DNA of 64,000 nucleotides. Origin: Micromonospora sp. NBC_00389 (lineage in GTDB: Bacteria; Actinomycetota; Actinomycetes; Mycobacteriales; Micromonosporaceae). Both the position numbers and the translations under genes were made by a program. Under the pieces are notes generated by a model. The model worked only from the letters and a program-made list of their open reading frames with translations. It was not told the DNA's origin and did not search any database. Below, piece by piece: positions 41,691 to 49,984 of this stretch (its first letter is position 1; the number at the start of each line of letters is the position of its first letter). The stretch lies in NCBI RefSeq assembly GCF_036059255.1, contig NZ_CP107947.1, forward strand, positions 3,782,001 through 3,846,000, read 5' to 3'.

Positions 41691-42191
41691 ATGCGGCTGG
41701 TGCTCACGGCGGACACCCACCTACCGAAGCGCGCCCGGGACCTGCCCGGGCCGCTCTGGGCGGCGATCGAGGCGGCGGACGTGGTGGTGCACGCCGGTGA
41801 CTGGGTGGACGAGTCGCTGCTCGACGAGATGCTCGCGCGCTCGCGCCGGCTGATCGGCGTGTACGGCAACAACGACGGCCCGGCGTTGCGCGCCCGGCTG
41901 CCGGAGGTGGTGCGGGCGGACCTCGATGGCCTGCGGATGGCCGTGGTGCACGAGACCGGCCCGCGGACCGGTCGCGAGCAGCGGTGCGCGGCCCGATTCC
42001 CCGACGTCGATCTGCTCGTCTTCGGTCACTCGCACATCCCCTGGGACACCGTGGCCCCCGGTCGTCTCCGCCTGCTCAACCCCGGCTCACCCACCGACCG
42101 CCGCTCCCAGCCCCATGCCACCTTTCAAACCGCGGAAATCCACGCCACCGGCCTGACCAAGGTCACCCTGCACAGCCTCCCCCGCCGCTGA
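41691..42191 (+). CDS. YfcE/MJ0936-type metallophosphoesterase
   Basis: 166 residues from ATG 41691 with GGGGAG upstream. The metal-ligand motifs are in order: LVLTADTHLP (Asp, His), VVVHAGDWVD (Asp), GVYGNNDG (Asn, Asp), VVHETG and VFGHSHIPWD (His pair). It should be a small soluble phosphodiesterase using two metals such as Mn2+; the substrate of these small enzymes is mostly unknown. It follows the GH15 gene by 55 bases. The end of the gene is notably C-rich on the coding strand. Confidence 0.9.
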   Translation: MRLVLTADTHLPKRARDLPGPLWAAIEAADVVVHAGDWVDESLLDEMLARSRRLIGVYGNNDGPALRARLPEVVRADLDGLRMAVVHETGPRTGREQRCAARFPDVDLLVFGHSHIPWDTVAPGRLRLLNPGSPTDRRSQPHATFQTAEIHATGLTKVTLHSLPRR

Positions 42192-42256
42192 CCCGCGACC
42201 CCTCCACCGCCGGTTCATGCCCGCCGGCCGCCCCCGGCGGCACCTACGATCACCGG

Positions 42257-43216
42257 ATGAGCGTGGACCGGTCGGGCGTGGTGGTGGTCGGGGCGGGCAT
42301 CGCCGGGGTGGCCTGCGCGGTGGAGTTGGCCGCGGCCGGAGTGCCGGTGCAGGTCCGGGAGCGGGGGCACGTCTGCGGCGGCCGGATGGCCAGCAAACGC
42401 TTCGAGGGTCGTCCCGCCGACATCGGCGCCGCCTACTTCACCGCCGACGACCCGGACTTCGCCGCCGTGGTCGAGCGGTGGCGTGCTGCCGGCCTGGTCC
42501 GCGAGTGGACCGACACCTTCCAGGCGTACGACCGGGACGGGCGCCACGACATGCCCGGACCGATGCGCTTCGCCGCGCCGCGCGGGCTGCGGTCGCTGGT
42601 CGAACACCTGGCCGGCGCGGTGCCGGTGACCGTCGACCGGTTGGTGCTCACCGTGGAGCCCGGGCCTGTCGTGGACGGCCACCCGTGCGCGGCGGTCGCC
42701 CTGGCCATGCCGGGCCCGCAGGCGGCCCTGCTGCTTGACCCGGATCTGGCCGACGCCACCCGGGCCGTCCAGGCGCAGCGGTGGTCGCCGTCGCTGGCCG
42801 CGGTGCTGCGCTTCCCGAGCCGGCGCTGGCCGGACTTCCGCGGCGCGTTCGTCAACGACCACCCGGTGCTCAAGCTGGTCTGCGACGACGGCGACCGGCG
42901 GGGCGACGGGGGGCCGGTGCTGGTCGCGCACACCGTGCCGGAGTTCGCCGCCGGACACCTGGCCCAGCCCACCTCGGCCGGTCCGGCGATCGAGCAGGCG
43001 GTCCGGGACCTGTTGGGACTACCCGAGGCGGCCGCCGACGTGCACGTGCACCGCTGGACGTACGCGCAGCCGACCGCCGGTTCCGACGGCAACACCCACC
43101 ACCTGGACGCCGACGGAATCGGCCTGGCTGGCGACGCGTTCGGCAAGCCCCGGGTGCAGAGCGCCTGGCGCTCCGGCCGGGACCTCGGTCGCGCCCTGGC
43201 AGTTCGCCTCGCCTGA
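42257..43216 (+). CDS. NAD(P)/FAD-dependent oxidoreductase, renalase/amine-oxidase type
   Basis: 319 residues. The dinucleotide-binding loop VVVVGAGIAGVACAVELAAAG is at the N-terminus, followed by VRERGHVCGGRMASKRFEG and FDIGAAYFTADD in the variant PADIGAAYFTADD, and by a C-terminal FAD-contact segment GLAGDAFGKPRVQSAWRSG. This matches the renalase-like bacterial flavoproteins, some of which oxidise dihydro-NAD isomers. TACGAT followed by six bases and ATG suggests a leaderless message. It is convergent with the antiporter gene. Confidence 0.88.
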   Translation: MSVDRSGVVVVGAGIAGVACAVELAAAGVPVQVRERGHVCGGRMASKRFEGRPADIGAAYFTADDPDFAAVVERWRAAGLVREWTDTFQAYDRDGRHDMPGPMRFAAPRGLRSLVEHLAGAVPVTVDRLVLTVEPGPVVDGHPCAAVALAMPGPQAALLLDPDLADATRAVQAQRWSPSLAAVLRFPSRRWPDFRGAFVNDHPVLKLVCDDGDRRGDGGPVLVAHTVPEFAAGHLAQPTSAGPAIEQAVRDLLGLPEAAADVHVHRWTYAQPTAGSDGNTHHLDADGIGLAGDAFGKPRVQSAWRSGRDLGRALAVRLA

Positions 43217-43245
43217 CCGCAGGTCCTGACCGCTGGGGTTGGCGT

Positions 43246-44538
43246 TCAGGCGTGCCCGGCGGCGACGGGCTGGGTGGACGTGTCCCGTTCGCTCGGGTCG
43301 GAGGTCCGCTCGCCCTCGCGGTCCAGCAACTGCATGACCGGGGTCGCCGCGATGCCGTGCACCACCACGGACACGAGCACCACCAGCCCGACGGTGGCCC
43401 AGAGCAGCTCCGCCTGCGGGAAGTCGGCCTTCGTGGTGGCGTACGCGAGGTAGTAGAACGACCCCACCCCGCGGATGCCGAACAACGAGATCACCCAGTG
43501 CTCGGCCGGTCGGCCCGGCGCGCCCCGCAGCGACAACCAGCCGACCAGTGGCCGTACCAGGAACACCAGCGCCAGCCCGACGGCCGCCGCCGGCCAGGTC
43601 AGCGGGCCGAGCAGGCCGCCCACGATCGCGCCACCGAGCAGCAGCAGGAGCACCAGGGTGAGCAGCCGCTCGATCTGCTCGGCGAAGTCGTGCAGCACGG
43701 AGTGGAACTCGTGGGTCCGCTCGGCGGCCCGGATCGCGCGGGCGGCCACGAAGACCGCCAGGAAGCCGTACCCGCCGACCACCTCCACCAGCCCGTACGC
43801 CAGGAACGTGGCGGCCAGCGCCAGGAAGCCCTCGGCGTGCCGGGCCAGCCGCAGCTGGCTGGGCGCCCGGAAGAACAGCTTGCCGAGCAGCCAGCCGATG
43901 AGCAGCCCGCCACCGACCCCGACGCCCACCTTCCAGAGCACGTCGACGGTCAACCAGTCGGCCAGCCAGTCGCCTGGGGCGAGGCTGGTTGAGGCGATCG
44001 CGATGGCCGCGTAGACGAAGGGGAACGCCAACCCGTCGTTGAGGCCGGCCTCGGAGGTCAACGCGAAGCGGACCTCGTCCTCGGAATCCTCCACGTCGGT
44101 CGGTTCGCCGACCTGCACGTCGGCGGCGAGCACCGGATCGGTGGGTGCCAGCGCGGCGCCCAGCAGCAGCGCGGCGGCCGGCACCAGCCCCGCCCACCAC
44201 CAGCCGAGCAGCGCCACCGCCGCGATGCACAACGGCATCGCGATGACCAGCAACCGCCAGGTGGACGACCACCGGGCCCAGCTCAACGGCCGGTCGATCT
44301 TGAGCCCGGCGCCCATCAGGGCGACGATCACCCCGATCTCGGTCAGGTGGGTGGTCAGCACCGGATGGGCCAGCGGATCCGGTGTCGGCAGCCCCACCGG
44401 CAGGACGAAGACCAGCATGCCGAGGGCGAGGAACGCGATCGGCATGGACAGCGGGCGTTGCTCCAGCACCCGGGGCAGGATGCCTGCGAGCAGGGCGCCC
44501 ACGCCCACCAGCGCGAAAGCAATGTCTACCGGCTCCAC
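43246..44538 (-). CDS. Cation:proton antiporter (NhaP-like)
   Basis: 430 residues from a GTG preceded by GGAGGG. About twelve membrane helices; LGAALAPTDPVLAADVQVGEP and EDEVRFALTSEAGLNDGLAFPF are the conserved ion-binding segments with Asp pairs, and SLFGIRGVGSFYYLAYA resembles the C-terminal helix. It should exchange Na+ or K+ for protons. It differs from the antiporter at 18290 in having no long cytoplasmic tail and no zinc-finger partner. No regulator is nearby. Confidence 0.9.
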   Translation of the reverse strand: MEPVDIAFALVGVGALLAGILPRVLEQRPLSMPIAFLALGMLVFVLPVGLPTPDPLAHPVLTTHLTEIGVIVALMGAGLKIDRPLSWARWSSTWRLLVIAMPLCIAAVALLGWWWAGLVPAAALLLGAALAPTDPVLAADVQVGEPTDVEDSEDEVRFALTSEAGLNDGLAFPFVYAAIAIASTSLAPGDWLADWLTVDVLWKVGVGVGGGLLIGWLLGKLFFRAPSQLRLARHAEGFLALAATFLAYGLVEVVGGYGFLAVFVAARAIRAAERTHEFHSVLHDFAEQIERLLTLVLLLLLGGAIVGGLLGPLTWPAAAVGLALVFLVRPLVGWLSLRGAPGRPAEHWVISLFGIRGVGSFYYLAYATTKADFPQAELLWATVGLVVLVSVVVHGIAATPVMQLLDREGERTSDPSERDTSTQPVAAGHA

Positions 44539-44644
44539 CGTGCCACCCTCCGACCGCGCCCACGAGTTGCGGGCAGGTGGTGACACACCATGCCCCGGAG
44601 GCCGTACGTGTAAGCCTTCTCAGCGACCGGAACCGGTGTGAGCC

Positions 44645-45322
44645 TCAGCGCGGCCGGATGACGGGCGAATCGTCCAGTGTGGCCAACAGCGCGGCCGGGT
44701 CGTCATACACCGCCACCGCGCCGGCACCGGCCAGCTCACCCCGGCTGGTCCCGCCGCAGGTGAGCCCGACGCACGGGATGTCCAGCTTGCCGGCCGCCGC
44801 GACGTCCCAGACCGAGTCGCCGACGAAGACCACCCGCTCGGCGGCCAGCCCGGACTGGTCCAGCGCGGCGACCAGGATGTCCGGGGCCGGCTTGCTCTGC
44901 TGGGCGTCCGCCGACGAGGTGACCGTGTCGATCACATCGTCGGCGGCCAACGCCCGGCGCAGCGCGCCGACCTCGTGTTCCGAGGCGGAGGTGGCGAGCA
45001 CCACCCGCAGCCCCCGCTCGGCGCATGCGCGCAGCAGGTCCGCCGACCCGGGCAGCGGCGTGAGCCGCTCCCAGTACTCGGCGTACAGGGTGTCGTGCGC
45101 GTCGCGCAGCTTCCCGTCGGCGTCGCGGTCCCGCTCCGGGCCGAGCAGGTGGTCCAGGAGCTTGTCCGAGCCCATCCCGATCGAGCGATGCACCGTCGCC
45201 ATCGGCACCGGCTGGTCGGTCTGGCGGAGCGCCTCCCACCAGCTCACGGTGTGCAGGTAGGTGGTATCGACCAGGGTGCCATCGACGTCGAAGAGGACCC
45301 CGGCGGGTCGGTCGGTGCGCAT
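44645..45322 (-). CDS. HAD-superfamily hydrolase (beta-phosphoglucomutase/phosphatase type)
   Basis: 225 residues. HAD motifs: LFDVDGTLVDTTYLHTVSWW (I, nucleophile Asp), VVLATSASEHEV (II, Thr-Ser), SKPAPDIL with the Lys (III), and VVFVGDSVWDVAAAGK (IV, Asp pair). It belongs to the group of small phosphatases and phosphomutases with an alpha-helical cap; the substrate is unknown. GGAGG precedes the ATG. It stands alone between two minus-strand genes. Confidence 0.93.
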   Translation of the reverse strand: MRTDRPAGVLFDVDGTLVDTTYLHTVSWWEALRQTDQPVPMATVHRSIGMGSDKLLDHLLGPERDRDADGKLRDAHDTLYAEYWERLTPLPGSADLLRACAERGLRVVLATSASEHEVGALRRALAADDVIDTVTSSADAQQSKPAPDILVAALDQSGLAAERVVFVGDSVWDVAAAGKLDIPCVGLTCGGTSRGELAGAGAVAVYDDPAALLATLDDSPVIRPR

Positions 45323-45387
45323 GGGCGTCCTCCTACCCGCTCAGTGCCCGGCTGATCCGTCCAGGCCCCAGGAGCGCCCAGCCGGTT

Positions 45388-47526
45388 TCAGAGGCCCTCG
45401 GCCGGCGGGACGAGGATCTCGAACCAGACCGTGGAGCCGCGGACCGTCGGGTCGGTGCCCCAGGCGTCGCTGAGCTCCTCGATCAGGCCGAGCCCGCGCC
45501 CGCGACTGCTCAACGTGTCGGTCCGGGTCCGGGTCACGGTGCCCCGGGTGCCGGAATCGGCGACCGAGACCAGCAGCCGCTCAGGACTGAGGTCGACCGC
45601 CACCCGGGCGGCGGTGCCGGCGTGCAGCAGCGCGTTGGTGGTCAACTCGCTGGTGCACAGCACCGCCGCGCCGATCACCGACTCGGGTACCCGCCACTCG
45701 GCGAGCTGGCCGGTCATCCAGTGCCGGACCCGGCTGGGCGCGGTCGGTTCCGCCGGCACCTCGATGCTCGTCGACCGGCTCGGTTTGAGCGCGTGCTCGA
45801 CCGCCAACACCGCCACGTCGTCCTCGGTTCCGCCTGGCACCGCGGCGGTGGCCACCGCGCAGAGCGCGCGAGGGTCGCCGCTGCCGGCCTTGGCGATCGC
45901 GTCAACGAGGGCGTCCAGGCCGGCGGTGAGGCTCTGCCGGCGGCGCTCCACCACCCCGTCACTGAACAGCAGCAGGGTGTCGCCGGGGCGGAACGCGACG
46001 GTGGTGGTGGCTGGCCGGCCACCCAGCCCCAGAGGGGGACCGGTCGGCACGTCCACATACTCGGCGTGGGAGCGGCCGTCCGGGTCGCAGCGGCGGATCA
46101 GCGGCGCGGGGTGGCCGGCGCTGGCCAGGGTCAGTTCCTGCCGCTCCGCGTCGACCACCCCGAACACCACGGTGACGAACAGTTCGTGCGTGCCGGCCTC
46201 CGCGCCCAGGCTGGTCACCAGCCGGTCCAGCCCGGTCAGCACCGCGTCCGGGGCCGGGTCGGCCAGGGCCAGCGCGCGCAGCGCCGCACGAACCTGACCC
46301 ATCCGCGCCGCGGCCTGGACGTCGTGCCCGGCCACGTCGCCCAGCACGACGCCGAGCCCACCGGTGGGCAGCAGGAAAGCGTCGTAGAAGTCCCCGCCGG
46401 CCGCGTTGCCGTCCACCCCCGGGTCGTAGCGGGCCGCGATCCGCAGCCGGGGAAGGGCCGGCAGGTGCTCCGGCAGCATGCTGCGTTGCAGCAGCTGTGC
46501 GGTGCCGTGCTGAGTCTCGAACCGGCGGGCCCGTTCGGCCGCCTGGCCGATCAGCTCGGCCGAGGCGGCCAGCAGTGCCCGCTCGGCGGCCGACCAGGTG
46601 TGCGGCACCCCGTAGCCGACCGCCAGCCCGCCGCGGACCACCGAGGTGCCCAGTGGCAGCGCGGCCATCGCGCGGATCTTCTGATCGTGGCGGTCCACCG
46701 CGGTCTCCCGCAGCGGCTGCCCGTCGCGGGTGAACGACGACGCGCCGGAGCGGGCCGCCTGCACCACCGGAGCCGACCAGTCCACCGGGGTACGTCGCCA
46801 GAGCGGCGGCAGCCGCTCGTCGGCCTCGTCCATCAGCTCGCCGCGTACCCGGCGCACCATCCGCCAACCGCCGCCGCCCTCGTCGACGGCGAACGCGACC
46901 GAGTCGGCGTCGAACGTGGTGATCGCGTACCGCAGCGCCACCCGCGCCACGTCATCGAGGGTGAGGGTGCCGGCGAGCGCGGCGGCGACCTCGCTGAGGC
47001 TCTGCAACTGCTCGGTGACGTGGGTGGTCTCGGCGGCGACCGTCAGCATCCCGACGATCTGCCCGGTGCTGTCGTGCACCGGTGAGTAGCTCCGGGTGAA
47101 GACCGCCTGCTCGGTCACGCCGGAGCGGCCCCGGCCCATGGGGAGCGTGGACTCCTTCTCCAGGAACGGCACGCCCTGCCGGTAGGCGCGCTCGATCACC
47201 TCACCGACACCGGGCAGCGCCCAGATCTCGGCGTGCACCTCGGCGGACGGGCGGCCGAGGGCGGTCGGGTGCTTGCTGCCCAGCAGCTCGGCGTAGCCGT
47301 CGTTGTAGAGCAGGACGAGGTCGTCGCCGTACGCCAGCGCCATCGGCATCGGCGAGGCGAGGACCAGCTCGACCACGGCCCGGATCGCCGGGTCCCACCG
47401 CTCGGACGGGCCGAGCGAGGTGCCAGCCCAGTCGTGGGCGAGTACGGCGGCAGCAGCGCTGTGCCCGGTGGATGCGCCCGGGGCCGGAGTTGCTGGCGTG
47501 GGGACTCGCCCGACCGTTCCTGGCAT
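45388..47526 (-). CDS. Four-domain regulator: PAS, GAF, SpoIIE phosphatase and ATPase
   Basis: 712 residues. A PAS-like domain lies at about 45-170 (AYGDDLVLLYNDGYAELLG), a GAF domain at about 185-340, a SpoIIE-type PP2C at about 365-575 (AGGDFYDAFLLPTGGLGVVLGDVAGHD, LLLFSDGVVERRR, GGTEDDVAVLAV) and a HATPase_c anti-sigma-type ATPase at about 590-705 (TSELTTNALLHAG, SRGRGLGLIEEL). The ATPase could phosphorylate or bind an anti-sigma antagonist, and the phosphatase would dephosphorylate it, so both arms of a partner switch are in one protein. No antagonist or kinase gene lies nearby. TAGGCT followed by six bases and ATG suggests a leaderless transcript. Confidence 0.92.
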   Translation of the reverse strand: MPGTVGRVPTPATPAPGASTGHSAAAAVLAHDWAGTSLGPSERWDPAIRAVVELVLASPMPMALAYGDDLVLLYNDGYAELLGSKHPTALGRPSAEVHAEIWALPGVGEVIERAYRQGVPFLEKESTLPMGRGRSGVTEQAVFTRSYSPVHDSTGQIVGMLTVAAETTHVTEQLQSLSEVAAALAGTLTLDDVARVALRYAITTFDADSVAFAVDEGGGGWRMVRRVRGELMDEADERLPPLWRRTPVDWSAPVVQAARSGASSFTRDGQPLRETAVDRHDQKIRAMAALPLGTSVVRGGLAVGYGVPHTWSAAERALLAASAELIGQAAERARRFETQHGTAQLLQRSMLPEHLPALPRLRIAARYDPGVDGNAAGGDFYDAFLLPTGGLGVVLGDVAGHDVQAAARMGQVRAALRALALADPAPDAVLTGLDRLVTSLGAEAGTHELFVTVVFGVVDAERQELTLASAGHPAPLIRRCDPDGRSHAEYVDVPTGPPLGLGGRPATTTVAFRPGDTLLLFSDGVVERRRQSLTAGLDALVDAIAKAGSGDPRALCAVATAAVPGGTEDDVAVLAVEHALKPSRSTSIEVPAEPTAPSRVRHWMTGQLAEWRVPESVIGAAVLCTSELTTNALLHAGTAARVAVDLSPERLLVSVADSGTRGTVTRTRTDTLSSRGRGLGLIEELSDAWGTDPTVRGSTVWFEILVPPAEGL

Positions 47527-47721
47527 GTCCGCAGCCTAGCCGGCCGTCCGGCGACCGCATCCGATCATGGCCGTGGGTCGTGGCGTGCCCGTCGCGGTGT
47601 CTGTTCGGGCAGTTCAGGGTCGCTGTCCGGCGACGTCGGAAAAAACGCGGCGAGCTGGGCGGACTGCCGCACCGGTGGCCGGGTATGCGCCCGGCGGAGT
47701 CCATGCGACAGGAGGGACATC

Positions 47722-48585
47722 ATGCTGAAAACCCTCGCGGTCGGGCAGGCCGACATCGGTGACGCCATCGCCGACACCTGGAGGTCGGTGCTGCTCTTCA
47801 TTCCGAAGGCCGTCGCCTTCATCGTGATCCTCGTGATCGGCTGGCTCATCGCCAGAGCGGTCCTGAAAATCGTGGACGCGGCCCTGGAACGGGTGAACTT
47901 CGACCGGGCGGTCGAACGCGGCGGCATCAAACGAGCGTTGGAGAGGACGAAGTACGACGCCAGTGACATTCTGGCCAGACTGGCGTACTACGCGGTACTG
48001 CTGTTCACGCTGCAGTTCGCGTTCGGGGTCTGGGGACCCAACGCGATCAGTGACCTGATCGCCGGCGTGGTGGCCTGGCTGCCGCGCGCTTTCGTGGCGA
48101 TCATCGTGGTGGTGGTGGCGGCTGCGATCGCGAGCGCCGTCCGCGATCTGGTCACCGGGGCGCTGGGCGGGCTCTCGTACGGCAAGGTCCTGGCCGATCT
48201 GACGGCGATCTTCATCATCGCGCTCGGCGTGATCGCCGCGCTGAACCAGGTGGGTATCGCCACCACGGTGACCACGCCGGTGCTGATCGCGGTGCTCGCC
48301 ACGGTGGCCGGCATCCTGATCGTCGGTGTCGGTGGTGGTCTGGTGAAGCCCATGCAGAGGCGCTGGGACGGCTGGCTGGACCGCGCTGCCGAGGAGGCCC
48401 GGGCGGTGCAGCAGCAGCGTCAGGCCACGACGGCCGGGCGCGGCGACGTGGAGCGGCAGATGGCCGACCGTGGGGGCGACCGCACCCAGGCCATGCCGCG
48501 GGTCGACGAGCAGTCGACGATGGCCGGTGGGCGCGGCACGTACCAGTCCGGTGCGGCCGACGAGACCCAGCAGTACCGTCCGTAG
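47722..48585 (+). CDS. Multi-helix membrane protein with MscS-like conserved TM helix
   Basis: 287 residues from ATG 47722 with AGGAGGG upstream. There are five or so membrane helices up to about residue 215 (FIPKAVAFIVILVIGWLIAR, YYAVLLFTLQFAFGVWG, AWLPRAFVAIIVVVVAAAIA, LTAIFIIALGVIAALNQVG, LIAVLATVAGILIVGVGGG) and a hydrophilic Gln/Arg-rich tail. The repeated hydrophobic pattern matches the conserved TM helix family related to CmpX and MscS channels. It may respond to membrane tension, but no gating-domain evidence is seen. Confidence 0.72.
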   Translation: MLKTLAVGQADIGDAIADTWRSVLLFIPKAVAFIVILVIGWLIARAVLKIVDAALERVNFDRAVERGGIKRALERTKYDASDILARLAYYAVLLFTLQFAFGVWGPNAISDLIAGVVAWLPRAFVAIIVVVVAAAIASAVRDLVTGALGGLSYGKVLADLTAIFIIALGVIAALNQVGIATTVTTPVLIAVLATVAGILIVGVGGGLVKPMQRRWDGWLDRAAEEARAVQQQRQATTAGRGDVERQMADRGGDRTQAMPRVDEQSTMAGGRGTYQSGAADETQQYRP

Positions 48586-48608
48586 CGGCATGGCACGGCC
48601 GCGGTGGG

Positions 48609-48639
48609 GAGGGCGTCCGCATGTCGCGCGGGCGCCCTC
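48609..48639. terminator. Bidirectional terminator hairpin
   Basis: GAGGGCGTCCG pairs with CGGGCGCCCTC (one G-T pair) across a 9-base loop between convergent genes. Confidence 0.6.
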
Positions 48640-48647
48640 TCCGCGTG

Positions 48648-49001
48648 TCAGGCCCGGTCGAGCGAGCGGGCCAGCGCGCAGACCGCGAGCAGCCGGGTGA
48701 GCAGCCACTCCGGCTCACTCCAGTCCACCGGGCCGCTCGGCAGCGTCCACCCGTGCTCCAGTGCGGCCGTGCGGACCCCCTCGGCGTAGCCGGCGAGGGC
48801 CGCGGCGGTCAGCGGGCGGCGGTCCCCGTCGAGGCTGTCCCGCACGGCGGCCGCGTGCTGGTCGACCAGGGCCAGCAGCCCGGGCCGCGCGGCGGCGGCG
48901 GCGAGCCCGACGGTGCCCACGGAGACGGTGAGGGCGGCCAGGCTGGACCGCGCCGAGTCGACGGCGGAACGGGCGGCGACCCGGGTGAACGGCACACGCA
49001 T
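48648..49001 (-). CDS. Conserved helical protein (DUF6401-like), 117 aa
   Basis: The ATG at 49001 opens MRVPFTRVAARSAVDSARSS; TAGCCT lies eight bases before it. The sequence has an ALTVSVGTVGLAAAAARPG segment, LLALVDQHAAAVRDSL and a C-terminal LLTRLLAVCALARSLDRA, a pattern I associate with the actinobacterial DUF6401 family, though from memory only. The product is helical, soluble or peripheral, with unknown function. The longer frame to 49289 overlaps an opposite-strand gene and is rejected. Confidence 0.65.
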   Translation of the reverse strand: MRVPFTRVAARSAVDSARSSLAALTVSVGTVGLAAAAARPGLLALVDQHAAAVRDSLDGDRRPLTAAALAGYAEGVRTAALEHGWTLPSGPVDWSEPEWLLTRLLAVCALARSLDRA

Positions 49002-49163
49002 GGTGACCGAGGCTAACCGACCGGTCACCGGGTCGACCTCGGCCGCTCGGCGGGTGTCGGGTACGCCACTGGCCGATTCGGGCTGGCCGCGGGGGTTGAT
49101 CCGGCACAGACGGGGCAGCAGGAGAACCACCCGCACACGACGGAACAGGGCACGGAGGTACGG

Positions 49164-49613
49164 ATGGGACAGCAGGCGGACGGGCCGGACGAGCAGCACC
49201 GCCGGCCGGCCGGGGTGAGCGACGAGACCGTCGCCGCGCTCGGCAAGCTCAGCGAGGCGCTGGAGTGCGTGGAGCAGGCCCGTGGGCACCTCTACTCACT
49301 GCACCAGCTGATCGGGCACGCCGACCTGATGCTCGACGACGCGGTGGAGCAGTTCCGCGCCGCCGGGCACCCGCAGATCGCCGACCGGATCGACGCCGAG
49401 CTGCTGGGCCGCAACGTCATCGCCGGCCGGTGGACGTTCCAGATCGTCGAGGACTTCGACGACGGCTACCACGCGCTGTTCCAGGAGTTGGACCAGCAGG
49501 CGCGTGACGAGCTGGTGGGCGGGCGGCGGCACCTCTACGAGGCGGAGATGAAGGAGCGCCGCCGCAGCCCGGGCCGGCCGGGGCATGAGGCCCGACCGGG
49601 CACCGAGGGCTAG
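49164..49613 (+). CDS. Conserved hypothetical protein, 149 aa
   Basis: From ATG 49164, with GGAGG seven bases upstream. It is helical: VSDETVAALGKLSEALECVE, LYSLHQLIGHADLMLDDAVE, GRNVIAGRWTFQIVEDFDDG, YHALFQELDQQARDELVGGR. This looks like an actinobacterial protein of unknown function found in Streptomyces and Micromonospora. No catalytic motif is seen. It is convergent with the small membrane protein at 49617, with 3 bases between. Confidence 0.72.
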   Translation: MGQQADGPDEQHRRPAGVSDETVAALGKLSEALECVEQARGHLYSLHQLIGHADLMLDDAVEQFRAAGHPQIADRIDAELLGRNVIAGRWTFQIVEDFDDGYHALFQELDQQARDELVGGRRHLYEAEMKERRRSPGRPGHEARPGTEG

Positions 49614-49616
49614 GAC

Positions 49617-49826
49617 CTAGTCGCCGGTCGCGTCGGCCGGGCGCCGCCGCGCGGCGTCGTCGGCGATGATCACGGTGGCCACCATGAGCGCGACGCAGAG
49701 GCTGAACAGCCACGACTCGTCGGCGACGAGCCAGGCGGACACGGGCGCCTGTAGCGCGGCGAGCATGAAGCCGAGCCAGGCGAGCCGGCGCTGACGCGGG
49801 GAGAGGATTCCGGAGCCCTGATGCAT
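49617..49826 (-). CDS. Small two-helix membrane protein, 69 aa
   Basis: The ATG at 49826 opens MHQGSGILSPRQRRLAWLGF. Two membrane helices (about 16-35 and 41-56, SLCVALMVATVIIAD) precede an Arg-rich tail. The longer frame up to 50006 would overlap the MFS gene's promoter. Function unknown. Confidence 0.65.
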   Translation of the reverse strand: MHQGSGILSPRQRRLAWLGFMLAALQAPVSAWLVADESWLFSLCVALMVATVIIADDAARRRPADATGD

Positions 49827-49984
49827 CCCGAAATTCTTACGCGCATCGGCCGGATTGCCGTCCTCCGATCGGCCGATTCTGGATGAGCTGTCCGTTTTCT
49901 CGACCGTCCGGACATCACTTCTTCTCGCGACGAGCGATCGGCCGGAGGTGGCGCTAGGGTGCGGCTGCGGCAGGATGGGGTCCC

